Assembly (NCBI GenBank): GCA_031216915.1
Contig: CM062297.1
Location: 539,112,971-539,176,970 of the forward strand
Source: Pictodentalium vernedei
Taxonomy: Eukaryota; Mollusca; Scaphopoda; Dentaliida; Dentaliidae
Direction of reading: 5' to 3'
Length of the DNA: 64,000 bases
Below are positions 11,174-20,192 of the stretch, piece after piece. Position numbers and translations under genes: made by a program. The notes under the pieces are model-generated. The model was not told the DNA's origin. It did no database searches and saw nothing but the letters and a program-made list of their open reading frames with translations. The first letter of the stretch is position 1, and each line of letters begins with the position of its first letter.

Positions 11174-11376
11174 ATTTTTATACTGTACCAATGACCCAGA
11201 CATAGCTGGTGCTAACTCTTAAAATTCTAGGGCCAAACACAAGTTTTGCCCCCCAATCCCCAAAATTTGCATCTAAAACCAAAAGAAATCATGTCCTGAA
11301 GGTCCTCCATACTTTGCCCTCACTGCGCATGCGCAGTGTCAAGGATGTCCCGAAATTGGCACCAATTATCATTCTT
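11174..11376 (+). repeat. DIRS left inverted terminal repeat
   Basis: It begins ATTTTTATACTGTACCAATG and includes ACCCAGACATAGCTGGTGC, CTAGGGCCAAACACAAG, CTGCGCATGCGCAGTG and AATTATCATTCTT. It is the reverse complement, with few substitutions, of 18098-18300. The outer boundary was set by comparison with the internal complementary region, not by a target duplication. Confidence 0.92.
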
Positions 11377-12228
11377 TGTTTGGCCCTTCATCAGTTAACA
11401 TCTCACTGATCTTTGTGCTTGTAAATCTCAGTTTAAATGATGCCAGACACATAAATATTGGAGAAATGGTGATTCTAAGGAGGATATAGAAGGAGGAGAG
11501 AAAAAAGGAGTGAGAGAAAATATTCAGGGCTGTAACTTAAAATTTTGTAATGAAATTATGTTAAGTTGCCTATTTTCGAGGCATGGGCCTGTTGTTGTCA
11601 TTCTTGCTATGAAGTTGCACTGCTTATTCAGTGTTTCCTCTCCCCTTGTCCTTTAAGTCCCCCCTTGCTATTCTCCCATGCTTTTGGCATATTTTTGAGT
11701 AAGATTACTACTAAAATTTCTTGGGAGATTTAGCTTGGTAACAGAATGAATTCTGTTATTTTCCCCATGTTTACATTCTTACCCATGGGTGTTCTAGTGT
11801 GACATAGTGTTCTGCATCTACCATCTGATGTTCTGCAGATTCTTCCCTGGAAGTCTCTGTTTTGCATCAGATAGTGTATATTTTGGTAACTGATTTTGGG
11901 CCAGGATTCTCAGTGCCTGGAGTCATGTTTTCTGGTGTTTATACACTTCTTGTTTACATTGGCAACAGTCTCTTTTGAGGGGGGCTTTTTGCCTTTGTAC
12001 TAGTTTATCTTATTACAAGATACAGTATTATTATTCGTAAGTGTTGCATTAATTATTTAAAATAATTTTAAAATTTTTGTCCACACTTAGGCTTGGGATC
12101 CATTGGGGCTCAACGTTACTTTTCAGAAACTTGGGCTTTGCTGAAAAAAATTTTTTTCAAAATTTATTTTTGATTTCAATTGTTTTTTCAATGTTAATGG
12201 ATCATGTTATTATGTATCTTTGTTTTCA
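11377..12228 (+). other. DIRS 5' untranslated region
   Basis: No long open frame. T-rich tracts are common. At 12219-12229 the sequence TTTGTTTTCAG, preceded by pyrimidine-rich stretches, looks like a 3' splice site just before the first Gag-like codons. Whether the element is spliced cannot be told from one strand of DNA. Confidence 0.5.
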
Positions 12229-12267
12229 GGGGTTCGTGCAAGTACTAGGACTTCTTGTTTTTTCACA

Positions 12268-12600
12268 ATGAAAGGATATTGTTCAAATTGTAATGAGAGG
12301 AAATCTTCCTCTGACTTTCATGATCATTGTATTAATTGTAGTCAGTGTACTCGCACTAACTCCTGTTCAGTATGTGAATATTGGGATGACAAACATTGGA
12401 AACGTGTGTCACGGTATGTTGTTAGCGGGGAAAGGGCTATGCCGGTCCTTTCTCTGCAGGGTCACTCTAGTTTATCAGTTTCTATTTCAGAGGAACAAGA
12501 ACAGGGTGATGTTTCCATGTTATCTTCCAAAGGTGCGCTTCCGTTGTCACAATCAAATGAAGAGCTAGCGGCAAAAGTGCTCATGGAGATACGTCCCTAG
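12268..12600 (+). CDS. DIRS N-terminal Gag-like frame with cysteine cluster
   Basis: 110 codons from the first ATG (12268) to TAG (12598-12600). Residues 5-36 carry seven cysteines as CX2C, then CX2CX2C (21, 24, 27), then CX2C (33, 36), with histidines at 18 and 20, so a zinc-binding fold is likely. The rest is Ser/Glu-rich. The next frame (12657 on) is open back to 12561 in the -1 phase. A stretch GCAAAAG at 12571-12577 would allow a -1 slip on AAA, so this segment may be the N-terminus of a single Gag-like protein, either by programmed slippage or by an indel. The function is inferred from position in a DIRS element; the family is not otherwise recognised. Confidence 0.6.
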   Translation: MKGYCSNCNERKSSSDFHDHCINCSQCTRTNSCSVCEYWDDKHWKRVSRYVVSGERAMPVLSLQGHSSLSVSISEEQEQGDVSMLSSKGALPLSQSNEELAAKVLMEIRP

Positions 12601-12656
12601 TAGGATCGACGGCGCTGTCGTCCGCTAGCTCGCCCGGTGTAGCGTCCATTCACCGA

Positions 12657-14279
12657 ATGGTTCGGCAGCCGGGTTTGTCCGTTGCGGTCCAGGAAGGAGT
12701 TTTGGGTGATGCGAGCACTATAAACATACAAGGTGCACACCCAGTGACGGCGGATAAGAGGAGAGATCGGAGGAAGCCTTGTAGTCCGGTTCCTAGCTCG
12801 TCCAGGTCCAGCCGGGCCGCGAGCGAGAGAGGCCCCTCTCTCATACAACAACATCTGGGACCAGATGTTGTGGTACAAAATGTTTCGCAAGCGGAGCATA
12901 CGTCCGCCGCTCGGGACGCTCCATTATATAGGCAGTCCGGAGAGACTGTACAGGCTTCCTCATCCTCTCAGCAGTGCACACGACCGCACCTTGGCTACGT
13001 GACCACGGATATTCAGTCAGCTTCGCCGATCAGGGATTCAACGGCGACCAGGTCACGCCATCCGGTAGCCAGGGATAAGAGGCCGGTAGACTGCGGACGT
13101 TCGCATAAGAGAAGTATGCGGGAGTCAGTTGATGCGGAGCTTCCGGCGGCTAAGCAGCGAAAGACCGCTACTCCGCAGGCCTCGATGACGGACATGCTAG
13201 CTCAGATAGCACAAATTATCGCAGCATCCCAGCAAACGACAGAATCGTTGTCGGATCAGGAATTATCCGACGGCGCTGGGTCGGTACGCTCTGCCGAAGC
13301 ATCGGGTGCAGACTACCGAGAGCATCATGAGGTCCGACCGGATGGCGAAAGGGATACTGAGGACTTGGAACTATCCCTTTCGGAACAACATAAAGCTGCC
13401 GTAGATTTCATCCGGCACTACCTTCCTCAAGTTGTTCCGTCGGGCCAGACTGCTGCGATGCCAGATAAGAGACTGATAGCGTCATTGGACACTGAATTTT
13501 TTGAGCAGTTCAGAGACATCGTCCCTGAGTTTCCGTCACAGTCCAATAATGTCACAAGAACATTCGAATTATTGAACGACGCTATCTTTAAGCTTGCTTC
13601 CAAAACAGGCAAAGCTGGTTTCTTGTCCGCCAATGCTCTTAACCTGCCTTTCATCAATTTAAGGAATAAATTTGATACGGCAGGACAGGGCATACCGAGA
13701 GTTCCTCTCTGTCTAGACGACGAGGCGGAAGACTTGGAATTGTCATTACCGTCGTCTATGTCCATTCCAACCACGGCGTTGGAAACGACAATTACGTCTA
13801 ACAGAGCCAGCTTAGACGCTTTATCATACGCAGACCACCTTACAAAGGCGTTATCACTGCGTCTTCAAGGGAAAGAATTCCAGGATATTCAATCCTCATT
13901 AAGACTTCTTTCAAGGGCAGTGGCTTATTCCACGTATAACTCCGCCCTTTCAGTGGCAAACCTGGAGTTGGTTAGACGTGACGCAGCCCTAGCTACATCC
14001 ACACGCGTGGATAGTAAGGTGAAGAACTCTCTCAGAGTCGCTTCGGTCTCCAGAGAGCTTCTCTTCGATGGCAAGCTTTCAGCAATCTATGATAAAATAA
14101 CTAAGAAAGCTTTGGATTCTCTGCTTTTTAAATCCGCTTCCAAAAAATCGGATTCAGCAGATAAGAGTAAGACAGGCACTTCTGGGACAAATACGCCCAA
14201 GAGAGGTTCCTATAGAGGTTCCTTTATGTCCTCTTGGTCTTATTCTAGAGACCGTCGAGGCAGCGACTCGCGTGCGTGA
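12657..14279 (+). CDS. DIRS ORF1, Gag-like protein
   Basis: 540 codons from ATG at 12657 to TGA at 14277-14279, intact. The N-terminal ~200 residues are rich in Ser, Arg and Pro and look disordered and basic. The middle (about residues 195-350) includes an acidic DTEDLELSLSEQHKAA segment. The C-terminal half is predicted helical (AAS/SLR/LL-rich) with a basic Ser/Gly/Arg tail (RGSYRGSF). No CCHC knuckle is present; the only Cys cluster is in the upstream frame. The location directly before the RT frame and the basic tail argue for the nucleic-acid-binding structural protein of the element, acting in a cytoplasmic or nuclear RNP. It overlaps the next frame by 8 bp. Confidence 0.85.
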   Translation: MVRQPGLSVAVQEGVLGDASTINIQGAHPVTADKRRDRRKPCSPVPSSSRSSRAASERGPSLIQQHLGPDVVVQNVSQAEHTSAARDAPLYRQSGETVQASSSSQQCTRPHLGYVTTDIQSASPIRDSTATRSRHPVARDKRPVDCGRSHKRSMRESVDAELPAAKQRKTATPQASMTDMLAQIAQIIAASQQTTESLSDQELSDGAGSVRSAEASGADYREHHEVRPDGERDTEDLELSLSEQHKAAVDFIRHYLPQVVPSGQTAAMPDKRLIASLDTEFFEQFRDIVPEFPSQSNNVTRTFELLNDAIFKLASKTGKAGFLSANALNLPFINLRNKFDTAGQGIPRVPLCLDDEAEDLELSLPSSMSIPTTALETTITSNRASLDALSYADHLTKALSLRLQGKEFQDIQSSLRLLSRAVAYSTYNSALSVANLELVRRDAALATSTRVDSKVKNSLRVASVSRELLFDGKLSAIYDKITKKALDSLLFKSASKKSDSADKSKTGTSGTNTPKRGSYRGSFMSSWSYSRDRRGSDSRA

Positions 14280-16380
14280 CGTTCTTCGGGCCGAGACAAC
14301 CGGTCCGACGTCCCGAGGGCGACAGGACGAGGTGCGGGTCGTGGAGGACGTGGTTTCTCCTCCTGTAGGCCTCGCAGGTCCAGGAGGTGATGGTTTGAAC
14401 CTCTATCGTGTTCCGGTTGGCGGAAGGTTGTCGAGTTTTACAGAAGAGTGGCCGTCGATTACGGACGACCCTTGGGTGAGAGGGGTGATTTCGGAAGGAC
14501 TAAGAATATCCTTCAAACGAAAGCCTCCATTAACTCGAAGTCCAAAATGGACTCAACTTCCGTCAAATCCGCAGAAAAGAGACGCTCTTTTATCGGAGGT
14601 ACAGTCTCTTTTGATGAAGAACGCGGTAGAGGTCGTAGAAGACCAGGAATCACCGGGGTTCTACAGCCATCTATTTCTGGTTCCGAAACCAGACGGCTCG
14701 TTCCGTCCAGTCATAGATTTGAGCTGGATAAACAAGCTGATCGTCGCTCCGAAGTTTTATATGGAGACGATTCGGTCGGTCAGAGCGAGTATTCAGGTGA
14801 ACGATTATGCAACAAGCATAGATCTCAAAGATGCGTACTTTCACGTCATGGTACATCCGACATTCAGAAAGTATCTACGCTTCGCAGTCCTAGGAGTTGT
14901 ATATCAATTCCGGGCGATGTGCTTCGGATTGAACCTAGTGCCCTGGGCTTTCACTCGATTAATGAACTCGGTAATGATGTATTTCTGAGCTCATTCGTCT
15001 GCGGTAACGTCGGCCTACCTGGACGACATTCTTCAGAGGTATGGCAACGAGTTAATGCTTCAGAACGATGTGCAGAATCTGCTTCTGTTGCTCCAACGTC
15101 TCGGTTTTGTTATAAACAAGGAGAAGTCGGATCTGGTGCCATCCAAGTCATTCACTCATCTGGGAATGAGCTTCGAGATGCACAACAATCTTGTTCATCT
15201 GCCATTAACCAGAGCGAAGTTAATCAGTTGTTACGCTCGCTATTGTCTTCATGCAGACAAAGTCACAGCGAGGGAGTTCATGAGACTGATAGGTCTGTGC
15301 GGAGCCGCTGCGGATCTCATTCCGATGGGGCGGTTGCGCACTCGTCCTCTCCAAATTTTCTTGACTCAGAATTGGAGTGTGAAGATTCATTCGCTCAATA
15401 TAGACGTTCTCTTGTCAGATCAAGTGAAACAAGAGATTCAGACTTGGGCAAACATTCAGTGGTTGACTCAGGGAGTTCCGCTGCAGTTGCCGGATCCGAG
15501 TTTTACGATTATGACGGATGCCAGTCAAACAGGTTGGGGTGCAACATTGATCCCAACGGATTTGAGGTGCCAGGGTCTTTGGGATCCTCAGTTTCTAAGC
15601 AAGCACATAAACATCAAGGAAATGATGTCAATTTGGCTTGCGTTACGCCATTGGATGGACATTATTCACAAAGCTCATGTCCAAATCCTGTCCGACAATA
15701 CGACAGTAGTGGCGTATATCCGGAACCAGGGAGGCACTCATTCCGTTCCGTTATTCAATTTAACGGAAAGAATCCTTCTGTTTGCTCTAGAACATCAAGT
15801 TCTACTTTCGGTCCGTCATATACCGGGTCGTCTGAATGTACTAGCAGACTCCCTTTCACGGAAGGGTCGCTTGTTGCCGTCAGAGTGGACTCTCAACAAA
15901 CAGGTATTCAATCAGATTTGCTACCAATGGGAACGGCCAATGATAGACTTATTTGCGACACATCTCAACAATCAGTTGCAGACGTATGTGTCACCATGTC
16001 CGGATCCACGAGCATATGCAGTAGACACTCTGTCGATCTCATGGGACGGAATGATAGGATATGCGTATCCTCCAGCGCCGTTAATTCAACAAGTGTTGCT
16101 AAAGATAAAACAATCTCAATGCAAGATTCTGTTGGTAGCATCTCTGTCTCCACAGAGACCGTGGATAAATCTACTCAGGTGTCTGCTGTGGGACTTACCG
16201 CGAAAGCTTCTTCCACGGGAGGATCTTCTTTCGCAGGGGAAATCGCGTCAACTTCATCACAACCCGCAAGGTCTCAACCTTCACGTATTTCCGTTGTGCG
16301 GTCCTTCTTGCATGGCAAGCACTTTACAGGACGAGCAGTGGACGCGATTTCTAACTGTAGGAGGACCTCCTCTTCGCTAA
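14272..16380 (+). pseudogene. DIRS RT / RNase H / methyltransferase-like polyprotein, one stop
   Basis: The frame is open from 14272 to 16380 except for TGA at 14986-14988. Domains in order: reverse transcriptase with the SIDLKDAYFHVMVHP motif A (catalytic Asp codon 14821), the FGLNLVPWAFTRLM block, and YLDD (15016-15027). RNase H follows, with Asp 15517 (TDAS), Glu 15619, Asp 15694 (LSDNT) and Asp 15847 (LADSLSR). The C-terminal DIRS methyltransferase-like region (PMIDLFATHLNN, about 15930-16200) comes last. All catalytic residues are present. The stop falls between the FGLN block and YLDD, so a product from this copy would lack the active site. The first codon in frame is GTG at 14272, so translation probably depends on ORF1 (reinitiation or frameshift). 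It would convert element RNA to DNA and remove the template RNA. Confidence 0.93.
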
Positions 16381-17336
16381 ACTATGCAGCTAAGTGGAAG
16401 GTTTTTCGTCATTGTTGTAGGGATCATTCTGTTGATATTTTTGATCCCTCCATACCAGATATTGCAAACTTTCTAGTATACTTGTTTGACGAGATCAAAC
16501 TGCAGCCTGTTACTATTAAGGGTTATAGGTCTATGTTATCTGATACATATGCACACCATGATAGTTTACAAATTGGATCTAATGTCTCTTTATCTAAGTT
16601 AGTTAGAAACTTCTCGATAAATAGAGTCAGAACTCTTAGATTAATTCCTAAGTGGAATTTAGCTTGGGTTCTTCTTAAACTGAAGGAAAAGCCATTTGAG
16701 CCTCTTGGGACAGTAGATTTCAAATTCTTGTCTTATAAGACAGCTTTTCTCTTAGCTTTCTCTTCTGCTAGAAGAGTCAGTGAGCTTCATGCACTATCGG
16801 TGGACGATTCTCACTATCGTAGTATCGGGAACACTATCACCTTCACTACTAATGTTGGATTTTTAGCTAAGAATCAGGCTCCTAATAAATATCCGGAACC
16901 TATTGTTATTAAGGCTCTGCCGTCTTCAGACGGGCGTAGGCCTTTACTCTGTCCTGTTAGAGCTTTACGTATTTATAAACAAAGATCTCAGTTTATCAGA
17001 AAGGGACGAAAACGCTTCTTTCTGTCTCTGATGCCAAATAGAAAGGACATTTCGGTCCATTCTATTGCTAGATGGATTCAATTAACTATCCGTACTGCTT
17101 ATGATAATCTATCTGCTACTCAGCAATCTGTGCTTAAGATCTCGGCTCATGAAGTAAGAGCTCTTTCTACATCTTGGGCTTACGCAAATAGTGTTGCTAT
17201 TACAGATTTAATGAAGGCTGCTTATTGGTCTCAGCCATCCACATTCACAAATTTTTATCTCAGAAATATTGAGTCCATTTCTGGAGACCTGCATTGTTTA
17301 GGTCCGTTATCTGTTGCTCAGAATGTCGTCCACTAA
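14448..17336 (+). CDS. DIRS tyrosine recombinase frame
   Basis: An open frame of 962 codons ending TAA at 17334-17336. The first ~620 codons run out of phase over the RT/RNase H frame and are Ser-rich, so most are probably a shadow. The real protein likely starts further in (the codon at 14448 is GTG). The recombinase domain occupies about residues 640-945: an N-terminal core-binding part (DIFDPSIPDIANFLVYLFDE), the first catalytic Arg in SSARRVSELHAL (residue 775 or 776), HEVR (His 901, Arg 904), a Trp at 927 where His/Trp is usual, and the nucleophile Tyr 937 in FTNFYLR. The catalytic set is complete. In DIRS elements this enzyme integrates a circular DNA intermediate by site-specific recombination in the nucleus. 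Confidence 0.92.
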   Translation: MAVDYGRPLGERGDFGRTKNILQTKASINSKSKMDSTSVKSAEKRRSFIGGTVSFDEERGRGRRRPGITGVLQPSISGSETRRLVPSSHRFELDKQADRRSEVLYGDDSVGQSEYSGERLCNKHRSQRCVLSRHGTSDIQKVSTLRSPRSCISIPGDVLRIEPSALGFHSINELGNDVFLSSFVCGNVGLPGRHSSEVWQRVNASERCAESASVAPTSRFCYKQGEVGSGAIQVIHSSGNELRDAQQSCSSAINQSEVNQLLRSLLSSCRQSHSEGVHETDRSVRSRCGSHSDGAVAHSSSPNFLDSELECEDSFAQYRRSLVRSSETRDSDLGKHSVVDSGSSAAVAGSEFYDYDGCQSNRLGCNIDPNGFEVPGSLGSSVSKQAHKHQGNDVNLACVTPLDGHYSQSSCPNPVRQYDSSGVYPEPGRHSFRSVIQFNGKNPSVCSRTSSSTFGPSYTGSSECTSRLPFTEGSLVAVRVDSQQTGIQSDLLPMGTANDRLICDTSQQSVADVCVTMSGSTSICSRHSVDLMGRNDRICVSSSAVNSTSVAKDKTISMQDSVGSISVSTETVDKSTQVSAVGLTAKASSTGGSSFAGEIASTSSQPARSQPSRISVVRSFLHGKHFTGRAVDAISNCRRTSSSLNYAAKWKVFRHCCRDHSVDIFDPSIPDIANFLVYLFDEIKLQPVTIKGYRSMLSDTYAHHDSLQIGSNVSLSKLVRNFSINRVRTLRLIPKWNLAWVLLKLKEKPFEPLGTVDFKFLSYKTAFLLAFSSARRVSELHALSVDDSHYRSIGNTITFTTNVGFLAKNQAPNKYPEPIVIKALPSSDGRRPLLCPVRALRIYKQRSQFIRKGRKRFFLSLMPNRKDISVHSIARWIQLTIRTAYDNLSATQQSVLKISAHEVRALSTSWAYANSVAITDLMKAAYWSQPSTFTNFYLRNIESISGDLHCLGPLSVAQNVVH

Positions 17337-17935
17337 ACAGTTGCAACTATAGTTATGCAGGCTTTCTGTTCTGGCAGTGACTCCGTCCTGCTGCCCTCTT
17401 CGCTCTGGGCTATTTGACCCAGGGCAAGGGGAAGGGGGGGGGAGGGTGTTCCCTTAGGTCACCTGCTTTATAGTGAAAAGCAAGGGGATTCCTCCTCCGG
17501 AGTCAGTAATTCTGAGTCGTTACCGGGATGGTTTTAAAGTGTAATATTAATATTAAAAATTCATTCATCTCATATTTTTAAAGTGTAGCTCGGTGTGAAG
17601 CATTTGTATATGTCAAATGTCAAACGGGCATTAATATACAATCCTCGGACACTTTTAAAAAAATATAAAGAGTCTCAATTCTCTGGACTAACTTTATTTA
17701 TTGGCTTACTTTAAAAATAATTAGTATAAGGGGTTATACTGGATGTTAATAGAGAACATGAATGTTATTGTGCTCAATTATGAAGGGTATTGTATCTTTC
17801 TAATTTATCATAAAATAAGAAAGATACATGTAAAGCCTAATACTCCTTTTCTCCTTGAGGTGTTGACTCTATTGATATAGTTGAGCTTAATGGATTTTCC
17901 TCTATGTCCTAGGCCCTCCAGCCTTTTTACTATTC
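17337..17935 (+). other. DIRS 3' region between recombinase and ICR
   Basis: Non-coding. A GGGGAAGGGGGGGGGAGGG run lies near 17428-17446, and CTCTGGGC-TATTTGA-CCCAGGGC at about 17403-17425 can form a small GC hairpin. The rest is AT-rich with no open frame. Confidence 0.6.
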
Positions 17936-18025
17936 AGCTATGTCTGGGTCATTGGTACAGTATAAAAATGTTAAAAAATTTATAGTAATTTATATATTTT
18001 TAATACTTACCAATGACCCAGACGG
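17936..18025. repeat. DIRS internal complementary region (circle-junction template)
   Basis: The left half (AGCTATGTCTGGGTCATTGG, ACAGTATAAAAAT) is the complement of the outer left terminal repeat. The right half (ATACTTACCAATGACCCAGAC with AT-rich sequence before it) is the complement of the outer right terminal repeat. The two meet at GTT (17970-17972); its complement AAC ends the right terminal repeat at 18326. The whole is a large dyad around an AT-rich centre. In the accepted DIRS model this region templates joining of the two ends into a circle. Confidence 0.9.
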
Positions 18026-18097
18026 GGATGGCCCTCCCAGGAGTTGGGAACTCATACCTCCCTGCTGAGTACATAGCGCTGACCAGGCACTGCTTGT

Positions 18098-18326
18098 AAG
18101 AATGATAATTGGCGCCAATTTCGGGACGTCCTTGACACTGCGCATGCGCAGTGAGGGCAAAGTATGGAGGACCTTCAGGACATGATTTCTTTTGGTTTTA
18201 GATGCAAATTTTGGGGATTGTGGGGCAAAATTTGTGTTTGGCCCTAGAATTTTAAGAGTTAGCACCAGCTATGTCTGGGTCATTGGTAAGTATAAAAAAT
18301 ATATAAATTACTATAAATTTTTTAAC
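18098..18326 (-). repeat. DIRS right inverted terminal repeat
   Basis: Reverse complement of 11174-11376, with an extra AT-rich outer stretch (AAAATATATAAATTACTATA and following, ending TTTTTTAAC). It includes the self-complementary CTGCGCATGCGCAG. The end was placed at AAC (18324-18326) from the ICR comparison. The two repeats are unequal in length, as is usual for DIRS elements. Confidence 0.92.
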
Positions 18327-19260
18327 TTTGTATGTATGTAATAAACCCAGAGGTTTCATATTCATATTTTCATGTACATGCTGATATAATGATGGAAAAT
18401 GTAGAAAATTCATAACATATTTTTCATCTTTAATTTGTAACATAAATATAATCATTTAGGCCTAAAAAAGTTAAAAATCTGTTTCTCAGGCCCACCCACA
18501 TGGTCCTTTTAGCAGCTGCATGCTCTTTTTTATAACCAATGCAATATTTCAAAAATAAAAATTAAATGATTTATGTCTGATATTTTAAACAAGTTAATAA
18601 ATTAAAAAATTTGTCCCTTGAGTGCAACAAGGCATTGCAATACTTTAACACTGCAAAGCCTTCATTCACTCAAGGGACAGAATACACCACAACCCATGTT
18701 GTTGTGTAGATTATGAGGCCTAACACAAACCAAGAACATGAACTTTTGATGGCAGAGAAATAATTACAAAAATAAAAAAGAAAAAGAAAAAACAGCAGCC
18801 TGAATGCAATTTTACCAAATATGGCCTGAGAAACTGAAGATCTACTTTGTGGGGCCTTACCAGCGCTGTGTTAAGAAATATACTGGCATTTATTTTTTCA
18901 ACATCATGAAACCCTGGATATTAAAATTGTCATAAAAGCCAAGATAAACCAACATTTTTTTTTCATTCTCTTCTGCTTTCAAAATGTAGCTCAAATACTG
19001 TAACCTGAAGCATTTCCAATCAATATTTCAGAAATTTTAAATGTTTACTTTTCTGAAAACCTTCATTCATTCAACAGATTCCAACATCAATAGCTTCCAT
19101 CATATTTATTGCACATCAGAATATCAAAAAAATTTGCTTTAGTCAGTGTAGATTTTGAATGCCTAAAAATAAAACGGGTTAAAGTTTTCTTTCAGAATTT
19201 TAATGACAACAGAAGTGACTGAGAAATTAGATTTTGTTGAGTTGCCTAATTAAATCTTTC
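18327..19260. other. No gene seen, one stem-loop
   Basis: AT-rich sequence with no convincing frame. The only structured item is the stem-loop listed at 18612-18679. Confidence 0.5.
18612..18679. ncRNA. 68-nt stem-loop, precursor-like hairpin
   Basis: TGTCCCTTGAGTG (18612-18624) pairs perfectly with CACTCAAGGGACA (18667-18679). Inside it AAGGCATTGCA pairs with TGCAAAGCCTT with one mismatch, leaving an 11-nt A/T-rich loop. Two helices separated by a small internal loop give the size and shape of a microRNA precursor, but no expression or conservation data exist here. A fold-back repeat is equally possible. Confidence 0.35.
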
Positions 19261-19610
19261 CATTTTTCGCTCACCGAAGGGAGCTCAACTTATCACTTGC
19301 TGTCCGTCGTCAACCGTCGTCGTGAACATTTTTCAAACGACTTCTCCTCTGAAACCACTGGTCCGATTTTCACAAAACTTCATGCGGATGTTCATTGCTA
19401 CATGGCAATTCAGGTTTGTTCAAATGAAATGGCCATGTCCCTTGGGGGCTCTGTATGGGGCATAACTCTGATAGCACCATATGAATTATAGAAAAATTAT
19501 TAAAAAATCTTCTCCAGAACCAGTGGGCAGAATCTTTTGATACTTGATATGCAGCATCTTGGTATGGGTCTGATTGAAGTTTGTTCAAATCGGGCCCCTG
19601 AATTCACCAG
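19261..19610 (+). mobile_element. Family A element, 5' end plus one core unit
   Basis: It opens TTCGCTCACCGAAGGGAGCT and continues CTTGCTGTCCGTCGTC and GTGAACATTTTTCAAACGAC. It shares the entire leader of 5734-5908 and then one core unit (CAGAATCTTTTGATACTTG). It has no SINE where 5734-9594 has one, so it preserves the empty site (TGTATGGGGCATAACTC). It breaks off near 19605 before the next repeat. Confidence 0.82.
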
Positions 19611-19619
19611 TTGAAAAAA

Positions 19620-19801
19620 TTTTAGTTTTAAAAAAATTTCAACAAAACCATATCATGTGACCCCTCAATGGAACGAGCTCATCGAGCTCATTCCAACGAG
19701 GGGTCACATGATATGGTTTTGTTGAAATTTTTTGAAAAATTTGAAAAAATGATATTTAAAATAATAAATTTTGATATCGTCTGCGTTGGGTAAAGGGTTA
19801 A
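19620..19801 (+). mobile_element. MITE with central palindrome, right TTAA end
   Basis: The dyad CATATCATGTGACCCCTC / GAGGGGTCACATGATATG (19647-19717), with GGAACGAGCTC-AT-CGAGCTCATTCC inside, forms arms of about 35 nt. The right end TTGGGTAAAGGGTTAA (TTAA at 19798-19801) is the family end. The left terminal repeat is not visible. Confidence 0.72.
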
Positions 19802-19805
19802 TCCA

Positions 19806-20192
19806 AACTAAGATGTGAGGGGGCGCAGTGGCGCAGTAGGTTGAGGTGCTGGCTGCAAGCCGAGAGGTCCTCGGTTTGAATCCCACCAGCGGCAACCGCG
19901 TTGTGTCCGTGGGCAAGACACTTAACCCCCATTGCCCATGTGGGGGCACGATGACGCCGTGTACTAAGGCGTACTGCACGTCGATGGTACGCATGTCTTC
20001 AACCAATCTAACCCTGCCTGTGCTGCAGTGCGGAGTTACGATGTTGGGGAGCTGGCAGCTGCTCGTCGTTGCTCGGTGGTTCTCTCCGGGTACTCCGGCT
20101 TCCTCCACCCGTAAAACTGTCACTGTCATGATTAGCCATTATGCATAAATATGTGACCTTAAACATCAATAAATAAATAACTAAGATGTGAG
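19806..20192 (+). mobile_element. tRNA-derived SINE with 14-bp target duplication
   Basis: The target duplication AACTAAGATGTGAG occurs at 19806-19819 and 20179-20192. Box A (TGGCGCAGTAGGTTGAG) and box B (GGTTTGAATCC, one change from consensus) mark the head. The body and the tail domain CTCTCCGGGTACTCCGG are the same as in the other copies, and it ends ATCAATAAATAAATAA. It was inserted into the stop codon region of the LINE ORF1 relic that follows on the other strand. Confidence 0.93.

Larger units (their letters stand above)
11174..18326 (+). mobile_element. DIRS-type tyrosine-recombinase retrotransposon, near complete
   Basis: About 7.15 kb. Inverted terminal repeats (11174-11376 and 18098-18326) flank three overlapping coding frames in the order Gag-like, RT/RNase H/methyltransferase-like, tyrosine recombinase. 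An internal complementary region at 17936-18025 matches the outer parts of both terminal repeats back to back. This ITR/ICR layout with a recombinase in place of an integrase defines DIRS elements (established knowledge), which insert without target duplication; none is seen here. Defects visible: one TGA in the RT frame (14986-14988) and a frame break in the Gag-like region near 12580-12600. The recombinase frame is open. It looks like a recently active copy. Confidence 0.95.
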
